From positions 1 through 5,135 of the forward strand of contig JADFUO010000451.1 of the NCBI GenBank assembly GCA_015222115.1: 5,135 nucleotides of DNA, given 5' to 3'. Source of the stretch: Bacteroidota bacterium (GTDB lineage: Bacteria; Bacteroidota; Bacteroidia; Bacteroidales; JADFUO01). The number at the start of each line of letters is the position of its first letter. Within the stretch, counting starts at the first letter, position 1. A model generated the notes under the pieces. The model had not been told where the DNA came from, searched no databases, and was given only the letters and a program-made list of their open reading frames with translations. The position numbers and the translations under genes were made by a program. Positions 1 through 5,090 of this stretch are shown here, piece after piece.

Positions 1-2
1 CC

Positions 3-212
3 TTCCATAGTGATAATCCTGATATTGCAGTGGAATATACGAAGTTTTTGGTCATTTCTATTATCGGCCTGGGAATCAATAATCTAATATTGTGGCTGAT
101 TGTTTCCAGACTGAAATGGAATTTCTACGTTTCAAAACTTTTTGCCATAGGGGTGGTCACATTTTGGAACTTCCTTGCGAATTATTTTATCACATTCGAG
201 CAGACCATATAA
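3..212 (+). CDS. GtrA-family membrane protein, C-terminal part (5' end outside window)
   Basis: The frame is open from the left edge to the TAA at 210-212, giving 69 residues; the start lies outside the window. An internal GTG at 30 is not a convincing start because the frame continues upstream. Two hydrophobic segments are visible, about residues 14-34 (KFLVISIIGLGINNLILWLI) and 45-65 (KLFAIGVVTFWNFLANYFITF). The second carries the WNFLANYFITF ending that resembles the C-terminal helix of GtrA proteins, small four-helix membrane proteins of about 120-150 residues. The fragment therefore fits the last two helices. Known members are proposed to move undecaprenyl-phosphate-linked sugars across the inner membrane for O-antigen or cell-wall modification, but many have no tested role. 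It runs convergently with the ribosomal operon and ends on the shared terminator at 212-239. Family assignment is by motif memory only; another small polytopic protein is possible. Confidence 0.7.
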   Translation, partial: FHSDNPDIAVEYTKFLVISIIGLGINNLILWLIVSRLKWNFYVSKLFAIGVVTFWNFLANYFITFEQTI

Positions 213-239
213 AAAAAGCTCCCGTATGGGAGCTTTTTT
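212..239. terminator. Bidirectional intrinsic terminator between the GtrA-type gene and rplI
   Basis: A perfect 12-bp inverted repeat, AAAAAAGCTCCC (212-223) and GGGAGCTTTTTT (228-239), encloses a GTAT loop. Read on either strand the GC-rich AGCTCCC stem is followed by six T, so it can end both the plus-strand gene, whose stop codon overlaps its first base, and the minus-strand rpsF-rpsR-rplI operon, whose last stop is 12 bases away. This is the expected arrangement for convergent genes. Confidence 0.93.
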
Positions 240-251
240 CTCTGTGTTTTT

Positions 252-701
252 CTATTCTGCAATAACTTCGAATTTAAGTTCCACACTTATATCTTTATGT
301 AAATTCACTGTCGCTGTGTATGTTCCAAGCTCTTTTATAGATTCGCCGTCAACATGAATTATCTTTTTGTCGATATCCATTTTGTGTTGTTCTTTTAATG
401 CGGCAGCTATTTGCAGTACATTGACCGAGCCAAAGATTTTGCCTGAAGTGCCAGCTTTAGCACCAATTTTGAGTTCAATATTTTCAAGTGCTTTTGCAAT
501 GGTTTCTGCTTCTTTTATGATCTTTTCTTCTTTAAATGTTTTTTGTTTTGTAACTTCAGAAAGGATCTTTTTATTTGTTTTTGTGGCAAGAATAGCCATC
601 CCTTTGGGGATCAGGTAATTTCTTGCATAACCATCTTTAACATTTATGAGATCATTTTTGTATCCCAGATTAGGTATATCTTGTTTTAAGATTATTTCCA
701 T
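252..701 (-). CDS. rplI: 50S ribosomal protein bL9
   Basis: The 149-residue product has the normal length and layout of bL9. The N-terminal domain, which binds 23S rRNA at the base of the L1 stalk, runs to about residue 40 and contains the signature GYARNYLIPKG at 24-34. A long charged helix follows (about 41-75, Lys/Glu rich), then the C-terminal domain with GKIFGSV at 87-93. bL9 helps maintain reading frame during translation and is usually not essential. The ATG at 701-699 is supported by a strong Shine-Dalgarno site 7 bases upstream (709-714). It is the third gene of the rpsF-rpsR-rplI operon, 12 bases after the rpsR stop codon, and is followed by the terminator at 212-239. The sequence gives no sign of damage. 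Confidence 0.98.
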   Translation of the reverse strand: MEIILKQDIPNLGYKNDLINVKDGYARNYLIPKGMAILATKTNKKILSEVTKQKTFKEEKIIKEAETIAKALENIELKIGAKAGTSGKIFGSVNVLQIAAALKEQHKMDIDKKIIHVDGESIKELGTYTATVNLHKDISVELKFEVIAE

Positions 702-708
702 CGTTATT

Positions 709-714
709 CCTCCT
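709..714 (-). promoter_or_regulatory. Strong Shine-Dalgarno site of rplI
   Basis: On the minus strand AAGGAGG precedes the rplI ATG, with the AGGAGG core ending 7 bases before the start codon; this is near-ideal spacing. The leading bases overlap the rpsR stop codon TAA (716-714). It is notable because Bacteroidota genes generally lack such sites, and the other clear starts here (rpsF, rpsT, the epimerase) have A-rich leaders instead. Confidence 0.85.
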
Positions 715-983
715 TATTTTAAAAGATCAGCAACATAAGGCATTAATGCAAGGTGTCTGGCACGTTTGACGGCCTGTGCCACCTTCTTCTGATATTTTGT
801 CGAAGTACCTGTGATTCTTCGTGGTAATACTTTCCCCTGTTCATTAACGAACTTTAAAAGGAAATTAGCATCCTTATAATCGATGTATTTAATGCCACTC
901 TTTTTAAAGCGGCAATATTTCTTCTTTTTGGTGTCAACCGCGATGGGGGTCAGATATTTAATTTCTGAAGTTTTTCCTATCAT
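714..983 (-). CDS. rpsR: 30S ribosomal protein bS18
   Basis: The 89-residue product matches bS18, which pairs with bS6 on the 30S platform. The conserved core is complete: [19 protein letters not shown] (20-38), then [20 protein letters not shown] (48-67) and the helix [13 protein letters not shown] (71-83). A single Cys sits at 24. The N-terminal extension before the core ([13 protein letters not shown]) is of the length I associate with Bacteroidota versions. The ATG at 983-981 lies 24 bases after rpsF, with AGGAG immediately upstream. As established for Flavobacterium johnsoniae, bS18 together with bS6 and bS21 forms the pocket that hides the 16S anti-Shine-Dalgarno sequence in this phylum, so the gene is part of the reason Shine-Dalgarno sites matter little there. 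Confidence 0.98.
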   Translation of the reverse strand: MIGKTSEIKYLTPIAVDTKKKKYCRFKKSGIKYIDYKDANFLLKFVNEQGKVLPRRITGTSTKYQKKVAQAVKRARHLALMPYVADLLK

Positions 984-985
984 TT

Positions 986-990
986 CTCCT
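986..990 (-). promoter_or_regulatory. Shine-Dalgarno-like AGGAG close to the rpsR start
   Basis: The minus strand reads TCAGGAGAAATG at the rpsR start, leaving only two bases between AGGAG and the ATG. That is shorter than the usual 5-9 base spacing, so its contribution to initiation is uncertain. There is no better in-frame ATG just downstream, so the start is kept. Confidence 0.45.
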
Positions 991-1007
991 GATTTTAATA
1001 ATTTTAA

Positions 1008-1361
1008 TTAAGCTTGTTCTTCCTTTTTTTCTTTTACCTTCTGGCGTTTCTTTTCATTATAGGCAATCGCGTGTTTGTCCAATTTGACAGTGAGGAAACG
1101 TAAGATGCGTTCATCACGCTTGAAGATCACTTCAATGTCATTTATCAAATCACCTTCAGCTCTGAATTCAAACAAGTGATAAAAACCTGTTGATTTTTTC
1201 TGGATAGGATAGGCAAGCTTTTTCAATCCCCAATTATCCTCAAAAACAATTTCTGCTCCTTTATCCTTCAGAATTTTTCTGAATTTATCAACCGTTTCCT
1301 TCATCTGTTCATCAGACAAAACGGGAGTCATAATGAAAACGGTTTCATACTGGTTTAACAT
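1008..1361 (-). CDS. rpsF: 30S ribosomal protein bS6
   Basis: The 117-residue product is a complete bS6: strand YETVFI (5-10), a helix from about 16 to 33, the loop and strands [22 protein letters not shown] (45-66), and the closing strand [11 protein letters not shown] (84-94). A charged tail rich in Lys and Glu follows (102-117), as in Bacteroidota homologues, where the bS6 C-terminus contributes to the platform site that binds the 3' end of 16S rRNA. It forms a heterodimer with bS18, encoded immediately downstream. The ATG at 1361-1359 is preceded by an A-rich leader (TAATAAAAAA) without a Shine-Dalgarno site. Transcription should begin from the promoter at 1402-1432, giving a leader of only about 35 bases. 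First gene of the operon. Confidence 0.97.
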   Translation of the reverse strand: MLNQYETVFIMTPVLSDEQMKETVDKFRKILKDKGAEIVFEDNWGLKKLAYPIQKKSTGFYHLFEFRAEGDLINDIEVIFKRDERILRFLTVKLDKHAIAYNEKKRQKVKEKKEEQA

Positions 1362-1401
1362 TTTTTTATTATTTAATTAATACTGTTTTTAAAATGGAGT
1401 G

Positions 1402-1432
1402 CAAATGTAGATATATTTTTTTATTTAATCAA
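1402..1432 (-). promoter_or_regulatory. Bacteroidota-type promoter of rpsF-rpsR-rplI
   Basis: The minus strand carries TACATTTG (1409-1402), a full match to the Bacteroidota -7 consensus TAnnTTTG, and a TTG (1432-1430) exactly 20 bases upstream as the -33 element. An AT-rich spacer lies between them. The -7 box continues as TTTGCACTCC. Expected transcription start is near 1395, which leaves a short leader before the rpsF ATG. Confidence 0.8.
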
Positions 1433-1471
1433 CCAACGACAGTTGATTTTATATTTTTACCCCCGTTATAG

Positions 1472-1491
1472 GCCTTACCAAAGACTAAGGC
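1472..1491 (-). other. Small hairpin after the epimerase gene
   Basis: GCCTTA (1472-1477) and TAAGGC (1486-1491) form a 6-bp stem with an 8-base loop, starting 7 bases after the epimerase stop codon. Read on the minus strand it is not followed by a T run, so it is a weak candidate for a terminator and may only mark the 3' end of that transcript or be chance. Confidence 0.3.
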
Positions 1492-1498
1492 TGGTTTA

Positions 1499-2647
1499 TT
1501 AGATTCTGTTTCGGATCAATTCCTTGCAAATAAACATAGCTGCATTGCCGTCACCAAAAATAGGAGGGAAGTGCAGATTTTTCCGGTTGGTTAGCTCTTT
1601 GTAAGCCCCGGTAATATTTTTTTTATTTGCATCGGCAACAATTGCTGTGCGATTTTCAACAATCTCCTTCCACTCGGTTTCTGATCTTAAGATTATACAG
1701 GGCTTCTGAAAAAAGTATGCTTCTTTCTGCACCCCTCCCGAATCAGTCATGATCAGGCTGGAATTTTTTTCGAGGATGATCATATCAAGAAAAGATACCG
1801 GCTTAATAATATTTATATTAGGGTGATTAATAATCGAGTCGTATAATTTACCGGATAAATTTTGCCTGAGGATCTTGGTTGTTCTTGGATGAAGTGGTAA
1901 AATTATGGGTATATCATGCTCTCCGGCAATATTATAAATACTGTTGAATAAAGCATTTAATCTTACCGGGTCATCCGTGTTATTGTCTCTGTGGATGGTG
2001 CATAATACATAATTCAGGGGTTTAACATGAAGGATTCGTAGTATCTTTGATCTTTTTTCTGCTTTACCGGAGAAAAACATAGTATTGTCGAACATAACAT
2101 CACCACAATGATAAATCCTGGGATTATCAATGGTAAAAGGCGATTTAGTATCCTTGTTAAACCCTTCACTTATCAGGTTGTTGTAACCGGTTTTTGTGGG
2201 AGAGAATAACAGGGTTGACACGTGGTCGCAGGTTATGCGGTTAATTTCTTCAGGCATATTTTTGTTGTGAGAACGTAATCCGGCTTCAATATGAACCACC
2301 GGAACATGAAGCTTGGCACCGGCAACAGCACCTGCCAGGGTTGAATTTGTATCTCCATATAGTATTAAGTAATCTGGTTTTTCTTTCAGCAGGATATCCT
2401 CTATCCCAATGATCATCTGTGCTGTTTGCTTTCCGTGGCTGTCGGAACCAACATGAAGATTATAGTCTGGTTCGGGAATTTCCATTTCTTTAAAAAAAAC
2501 CCGGGACATATTATTGTCATAATGCTGACCAGTATGCAAGATAACCTCATTGATCGTATCAGCGAAATGATCTCTGATAGCCCTGCTTAATGCAGCTGCC
2601 TTGATGATCTGTGGCCGGGCACCGATGATTGTAAGAAGTTTTAACAT
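1499..2647 (-). CDS. wecB: UDP-N-acetylglucosamine 2-epimerase, non-hydrolysing (WecB/MnaA family)
   Basis: The 382-residue product has the usual length for this cytoplasmic two-Rossmann-domain enzyme, which interconverts UDP-GlcNAc and UDP-ManNAc to supply ManNAc-type sugars for surface polysaccharides. Visible motifs: IGARPQIIK (8-16), HTGQHYD (38-44), YGDTNST (97-103), HIEAGLRS (119-126), PEEINR (132-137), TIHRDNN (217-223), LPLHPRT (250-256) and TDSGGVQKEA (301-310). Residues lining up with the catalytic set of E. coli WecB are Asp99, Glu121, Glu134 and His219, all present; SGG and Glu309 fit the nucleotide-binding part. The HRDNN sequence replaces the commoner HREN, so a related sugar nucleotide substrate, as in WbpI-type 2-epimerases, is possible. 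The ATG at 2647-2645 has no Shine-Dalgarno site. The gene appears to stand alone: rpsF downstream has its own promoter and radC upstream is separated by 343 non-coding bases of repeats. The symbol is by family, not proven substrate. Confidence 0.9.
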   Translation of the reverse strand: MLKLLTIIGARPQIIKAAALSRAIRDHFADTINEVILHTGQHYDNNMSRVFFKEMEIPEPDYNLHVGSDSHGKQTAQMIIGIEDILLKEKPDYLILYGDTNSTLAGAVAGAKLHVPVVHIEAGLRSHNKNMPEEINRITCDHVSTLLFSPTKTGYNNLISEGFNKDTKSPFTIDNPRIYHCGDVMFDNTMFFSGKAEKRSKILRILHVKPLNYVLCTIHRDNNTDDPVRLNALFNSIYNIAGEHDIPIILPLHPRTTKILRQNLSGKLYDSIINHPNINIIKPVSFLDMIILEKNSSLIMTDSGGVQKEAYFFQKPCIILRSETEWKEIVENRTAIVADANKKNITGAYKELTNRKNLHFPPIFGDGNAAMFICKELIRNRI

Positions 2648-2665
2648 TTAGGCTCTTTTGTTAAG

Positions 2666-2673
2666 CAAATTAA
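2666..2673 (-). promoter_or_regulatory. Possible -7 element for the epimerase gene
   Basis: The minus strand reads TTAATTTG followed by C, one base away from TAnnTTTG, ending 18 bases before the epimerase ATG. A TTA lies 20 bases further upstream where a TTG would be expected. The stretch is so AT-rich that such a match could be chance, but the gene needs a promoter in this region. Confidence 0.3.
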
Positions 2674-2700
2674 TAATTAATAATGAATAATTGTAACTAT

Positions 2701-2760
2701 TCAGTGCCTTAAGTTTGGTTTTTATAAAGTGCCTAAACTTTAGTTCACTTTAAGCACTGA
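2701..2760. repeat. Imperfect palindrome with an AGTGCCT motif
   Basis: TCAGTGC (2701-2707) pairs perfectly with GCACTGA (2754-2760), and AAGT (2711-2714) with ACTT (2747-2750) continues the stem after two mismatches. Inside it, AGTGCCT occurs twice in direct orientation (2703-2709 and 2728-2734), each followed by a TTAAGTTT/TAAACTTT-like run. The flanking 11-mer ATTCAGTGCCT (2699-2709) recurs as its reverse complement at 5114-5124. There is no T tract to suggest a terminator. I read it as one module of the intergenic repeat cluster that fills 2648-2990. Confidence 0.6.
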
Positions 2761-2799
2761 TTAATTACGAATAATTAATAAAATTTATTGTTTTGTTTT

Positions 2800-2920
2800 T
2801 TAGCCCGAATAATTCACAAACTTAAAGGTTGGTGTCTGTGAATTATTCTGACGACAAAGAAAAGCTAATATTTTAATGCACTTCGTTTTTAAAATATAAT
2901 TTTTTCTAAGTCGGGGTTAA
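2800..2920. repeat. Three-way-junction palindromic repeat, copy A
   Basis: The element folds into three stems. P1 is TTAGCCC (2800-2806) with GGGTTAA (2914-2920), including one G-T pair. P2 is GAATAATTCACA (2807-2818) with TGTGAATTATTC (2837-2848), 12 perfect bp. P3 is 2852-2876 with 2889-2913, 25 bp with five positions not Watson-Crick, one of them G-T. Only the linker TGA (2849-2851) is unpaired at the junction. The P2 loop begins AACTTAAA and the P3 loop holds CTTCG. The last 72 bases match copy B (5019-5090) at 60 positions with no gap. It lies between the end of radC and the start of the epimerase gene, codes for nothing apparent, and has no T tract after it on either strand. Whether it acts as RNA or DNA cannot be told from one window. 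Confidence 0.8.
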
Positions 2921-2969
2921 CCTGCATTATATGAGTACTTTACAAAAACTTGTGAATAATGCAGGTTAA
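2917..2969. repeat. 14-bp hairpin adjoining copy A
   Basis: TTAACCTGCATTAT (2917-2930) and ATAATGCAGGTTAA (2956-2969) are perfect inverted repeats around a 25-base loop. The first four bases TTAA (2917-2920) are also the end of stem P1 of copy A, so the two structures either share or compete for them. On the minus strand its beginning, TTAACCTGCATTATTCACAA, resembles the beginning of copy A (TTAGCCCGAATAATTCACAA), so it may be a shortened relative of the same family in the opposite direction. It ends 21 bases after the radC stop, but without a T run, so terminator function is doubtful. Confidence 0.65.
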
Positions 2970-2990
2970 TTTTTATCGATTTACTATTTA

Positions 2991-3689
2991 CTACAAGATG
3001 TTTTCATCAGCAAAACTGAAATACTGATTTTCTCCGATGATGATGTGATCAATGACCTGGATATCCAAGTGATCCCCGGCATCCTTAAGTTTGTGGGTTA
3101 GTTTAATATCTGATTCGCTGGGCTGAACATTACCTGAAGGGTGATTATGACAAAGGACGATGGAGGATGCATTGTTCTCAATGGCTATCTTGAAAATTTT
3201 TCTTGGATCAGCCACTGTTCCTGATATTCCACCTTCACTAATGTTGAAATTTTGCAATACTTTATTTGCCCTGTTTAAAAGCATAATCCAGAATTCTTCA
3301 TATTGTGCGTCTCCGATATGACTTTTCAGAATGTCGAATGCATCCTTGCTGCATGTGATTTTTATTCTGGAAAGAACCGTTGCACTGCGTCTCCGGTTGG
3401 CCAGCTCAAGTGCTGCTATGATAACAATGGCTTTTGCTTTTCCTATTCCATTGAATTTGATGAGATCCGTAACTGATATCTTTGAAAGTTCGTTCAGGTT
3501 ATCGTGATGAGTTTTAAGGATCTTTTTAGCCAGGTCAACGGCCGTTTCATTTTTGCTTCCGGTGCCAATCAGTATGGCTATCAATTCAGCATTACTAAGG
3601 TTTTTTTTACCCTTGTTGAGCAGTTTTTCACGGGGCCGGTCTTCTTCTGCCCATTGTTTGATACTAATGAATTCATTGTAATTTTTCAT
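2991..3689 (-). CDS. radC: RadC-family JAB/MPN-domain protein
   Basis: The 232-residue product has standard RadC length and order. An N-terminal region with LSNAELIAILIGTGSKN (31-47) leads to a helix-hairpin-helix-like segment LIKFNGIGKAKA (76-87), and then the JAB/JAMM domain. The metal-binding motif HxHx7SxxD is intact: His181, His183, Ser191 and Asp194 in HNHPSGNVQPSESD, followed by a typical end HIIIGENQYFSF (215-226). Despite the name, a role in DNA repair was withdrawn in E. coli, and the biochemical activity of the family is not settled; the motif predicts a zinc-dependent hydrolase. The ATG at 3689-3687 lacks a Shine-Dalgarno site; a perfect 10-bp inverted repeat lies 4 bases upstream (3694-3726) and the rpsT terminator lies beyond it, so radC is probably transcribed separately. 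No clear -7 box is seen. Confidence 0.96.
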   Translation of the reverse strand: MKNYNEFISIKQWAEEDRPREKLLNKGKKNLSNAELIAILIGTGSKNETAVDLAKKILKTHHDNLNELSKISVTDLIKFNGIGKAKAIVIIAALELANRRRSATVLSRIKITCSKDAFDILKSHIGDAQYEEFWIMLLNRANKVLQNFNISEGGISGTVADPRKIFKIAIENNASSIVLCHNHPSGNVQPSESDIKLTHKLKDAGDHLDIQVIDHIIIGENQYFSFADENIL

Positions 3690-3693
3690 ATCA

Positions 3694-3726
3694 GGGAATA
3701 AATTAATGTTCTAAGTATTTATTCCC
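3694..3726. promoter_or_regulatory. Perfect inverted repeat immediately upstream of radC
   Basis: GGGAATAAAT (3694-3703) and ATTTATTCCC (3717-3726) are exact inverted repeats with a 13-base spacer, ending 4 bases before the radC ATG. It could be a binding site for a dimeric regulator or, if transcribed, a hairpin that covers the start region. It lacks the T tract of a terminator. A TTG with a TAATTTAT 20 bases later on the minus strand overlaps it, but that is a poor promoter match. Confidence 0.5.
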
Positions 3727-3733
3727 AAAAAGC

Positions 3734-3764
3734 AAAAAAGTCTCCCTAAAATAGAGAGACTTTT
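3734..3764 (-). terminator. Intrinsic terminator of rpsT
   Basis: AAAAGTCTC (3736-3744) and GAGACTTTT (3756-3764) pair over 9 bp, extended after one mismatch by CTA/TAG around a 3-base loop. On the minus strand the stem is followed by six T in all (3739-3734) and, after GC, five more. It starts 22 bases after the rpsT stop. This separates rpsT from radC. The plus strand also ends in a T-rich run, but no plus-strand gene enters here. Confidence 0.85.
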
Positions 3765-3786
3765 ATATATTTTTATGATAAATATT

Positions 3787-4038
3787 TTACATTGTTTCCA
3801 ATTGCCTTGTAATCTTGGATTTCAGGTTGGCAGCTTTATTTTTATGGATAATCGATTTTTTGGCAAGTTTATCAATTATGGAAACCAGCTTGGGTAACAT
3901 TTCTTCTGCTTCCTTCTTATTGGTCATCGCCCTGAACTTACCGATCGCATTACGCATGGTTTTAGCATGGTAACGGTTGCTTACCCTTCTTTTTTCATTT
4001 GCCCTTATCCTTTTTATTGCTGATTTATGATTTGCCAT
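3787..4038 (-). CDS. rpsT: 30S ribosomal protein bS20
   Basis: The 83-residue product is a full-length bS20, a three-helix Lys/Arg-rich protein that binds 16S rRNA at the bottom of the 30S body early in assembly. The N-terminus [22 protein letters not shown] (1-22) and the segment [22 protein letters not shown] (55-76) are diagnostic. The ATG at 4038-4036 has an AT-rich leader with no Shine-Dalgarno site at usual spacing. It has its own promoter (-7 box at 4098-4091) and terminator (3734-3764), so it appears to be a single-gene transcript, as is common for rpsT. Confidence 0.97.
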   Translation of the reverse strand: MANHKSAIKRIRANEKRRVSNRYHAKTMRNAIGKFRAMTNKKEAEEMLPKLVSIIDKLAKKSIIHKNKAANLKSKITRQLETM

Positions 4039-4090
4039 GAATATACAATTTAATTTACCTTTTTGTCTAAAACTAGATTTTTCAGGGGTG

Positions 4091-4098
4091 CAAAGTTA
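4091..4098 (-). promoter_or_regulatory. Bacteroidota-type -7 box of rpsT
   Basis: The minus strand reads TAACTTTG (4098-4091), a full match to TAnnTTTG, continuing as TTTGCACCCC. The position 20 bases upstream holds TTC rather than TTG, so the -33 element is weak. The expected start near 4085 gives a leader of about 45 bases before the rpsT ATG. The extended box TTTGCACYCC is shared with the rpsF promoter. Confidence 0.7.
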
Positions 4099-4177
4099 AA
4101 TAATTTTCGGGAATAAAAGAATACTGAATAAAATAATGCCACAGAAGTTAAAAACAAACTATCAAGCAACAACAGGA

Positions 4178-4906
4178 TTATTTGTAATAAATAATATTGC
4201 CATGATTAATAACAATATTGTTGAGGTTGGGTAAGATATGATTAACATTATCTACATTTAACAGATCCTGAAAATCATTTATTTCCATTCCCGGAATAAT
4301 TTCAGGGATATCAATTTTATCTTTTTGAATAATGCTAACCAGAATCCCTGTTATATCAGTATTAATTCCACTTTGAAGAATGCCGCTGGAAGGAAACATA
4401 TTAAATAAATTACTTATTGCAATTTCCATGGATTGATTATTATTACCAGAAGCAATATCGATAAAAGAAGGATCCGAAAAAATATACAAGCCGAAATTAT
4501 TTACATAGGCCATTTTACAGATTGCCCGTCCTAACTCATCTTCCATTTTTTTAATTTGTTGTTTGGTTGAGTCTGTGAGACGTGTTATGATAAGGGTTCT
4601 ATAATTATTCCCGGATTGTAATGAATGATAATTGAAATAATTGCCATTTGTCAGGGTAGAATCATTACTGAAAGCAATATTTGGATAATCAGGATTTGTA
4701 ACAAGCTTGTTATCAAAAGTAAGTTGGTGCTGAGGAGTAATATCCTGTTTATCAATGTCAGAGGCATCAGGATTATTGGCATTGCTGATTTGATTTATTA
4801 AGGTGTAATTCTGTTTCCCCATTTTATTTAACAGAATTGAATCACCTTGACAGAATGAAGATAAAAAGAATACTAATGTCATGAATATGGTAAAAATGGA
4901 TCTCAT
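4178..4906 (-). CDS. Unrecognised exported protein, asparagine-rich
   Basis: I do not recognise this 242-residue protein. The ATG at 4906-4904 is preferred over a TTG 24 bases upstream because it places a clean signal peptide at the N-terminus: MRSIFTIFMTLVFFLSSFCQG, with cleavage likely soon after residue 20. The Cys at 19 is preceded by SSF, which is not a good lipobox, so a lipoprotein is unlikely. No other membrane segment is seen. The mature part is polar and contains about 32 Asn. A region from 23 to 101 looks loosely structured (Asn, Asp, Ser, Thr); a more ordered part follows with strand RTLIITRL (103-110), a charged helix (112-131), YVNNFGLYIFSD (134-145) and a C-terminal Ile/Asn-rich end. 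There is no C-terminal sorting domain. It probably acts in the periplasm or outside. A repeat block lies 64 bases upstream (4971-5112); a weak TAAAATTG could be its -7 box. No terminator is seen after it. Confidence 0.75.
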   Translation of the reverse strand: MRSIFTIFMTLVFFLSSFCQGDSILLNKMGKQNYTLINQISNANNPDASDIDKQDITPQHQLTFDNKLVTNPDYPNIAFSNDSTLTNGNYFNYHSLQSGNNYRTLIITRLTDSTKQQIKKMEDELGRAICKMAYVNNFGLYIFSDPSFIDIASGNNNQSMEIAISNLFNMFPSSGILQSGINTDITGILVSIIQKDKIDIPEIIPGMEINDFQDLLNVDNVNHILPNLNNIVINHGNIIYYK

Positions 4907-4970
4907 AAATAAATGTTTGTGATCTGGCAATTTTACTGACTCAATATTCTACTTTTATTGAGCTTGTTTC

Positions 4971-5090
4971 TTAACCCGATTAATTCATAAACTTAAAAGA
5001 CAGAATCCTGAATTAATCTGACGACTAAGAAAAGCTAATATTTTGCTGTGCTTCGCTTCCAAAATTTAAGCTTTCCTAAGTCGGGGTTAA
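4971..5090. repeat. Three-way-junction palindromic repeat, copy B
   Basis: Same fold as copy A. P1 is TTAACCC (4971-4977) with GGGTTAA (5084-5090), 7 perfect bp. P2 is GATTAATTCA (4978-4987) with TGAATTAATC (5009-5018), 10 perfect bp. P3 is 5022-5045 with 5060-5083, 24 positions with four mismatches. TGA (5019-5021) is the only unpaired linker at the junction. The P2 loop again contains AACTTAAA and the P3 loop CTTCG. Compared with copy A, the third pair of P2 is T-A instead of A-T and pair 24 of P3 is G-C instead of A-T, both preserving pairing; A-A mismatches at P3 positions 6 and 16 are shared. It lies upstream of the exported-protein gene, in the same orientation as copy A. Confidence 0.8.

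Noticed and set aside
175..618. Plus-strand reading frames at 175-357 and 367-618
   Set aside because: They are antisense to rplI or cross the terminator, have no promoter or ribosome-binding signal, and give protein sequences without plausible features.
1362..1401. S6:S18-binding leader RNA motif before rpsF
   Set aside because: The predicted leader is about 35 bases, very AT-rich, and shows no hairpin or CCG-type bulge expected for that regulatory RNA.
2917..2920. TTAA as a piggyBac-type target duplication
   Set aside because: TTAA is part of the inverted repeats themselves and such transposons are not established for this context; kept only as a question in the findings.
2800..2969. Junction element and its hairpin as intrinsic terminators of radC
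   Set aside because: No T tract follows the stems on either strand, and the near-identical copy B lies upstream of a gene rather than after one within the window.
2701..2969. CRISPR array
   Set aside because: The repeated units are palindromes of different sequence and spacing; there is no series of identical direct repeats with unique spacers and no cas gene.
3504..3701. Plus-strand reading frame opposite the start of radC
   Set aside because: It lies antisense to a well-supported gene and has no independent coding evidence.
4907..4930. Upstream TTG start for the exported protein
   Set aside because: It would add eight polar residues before an otherwise typical signal peptide and lacks a ribosome-binding site; the ATG at 4906 is more plausible.
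2800..5090. Junction elements as integron attC sites bounding a cassette with radC and rpsT
   Set aside because: The ends TTAACCC/GGGTTAA do not fit the RYYYAAC and GTTRRRY core sites, the genes between are core genes, there is no integrase in the window, and the fold is a three-way junction rather than a single imperfect hairpin.
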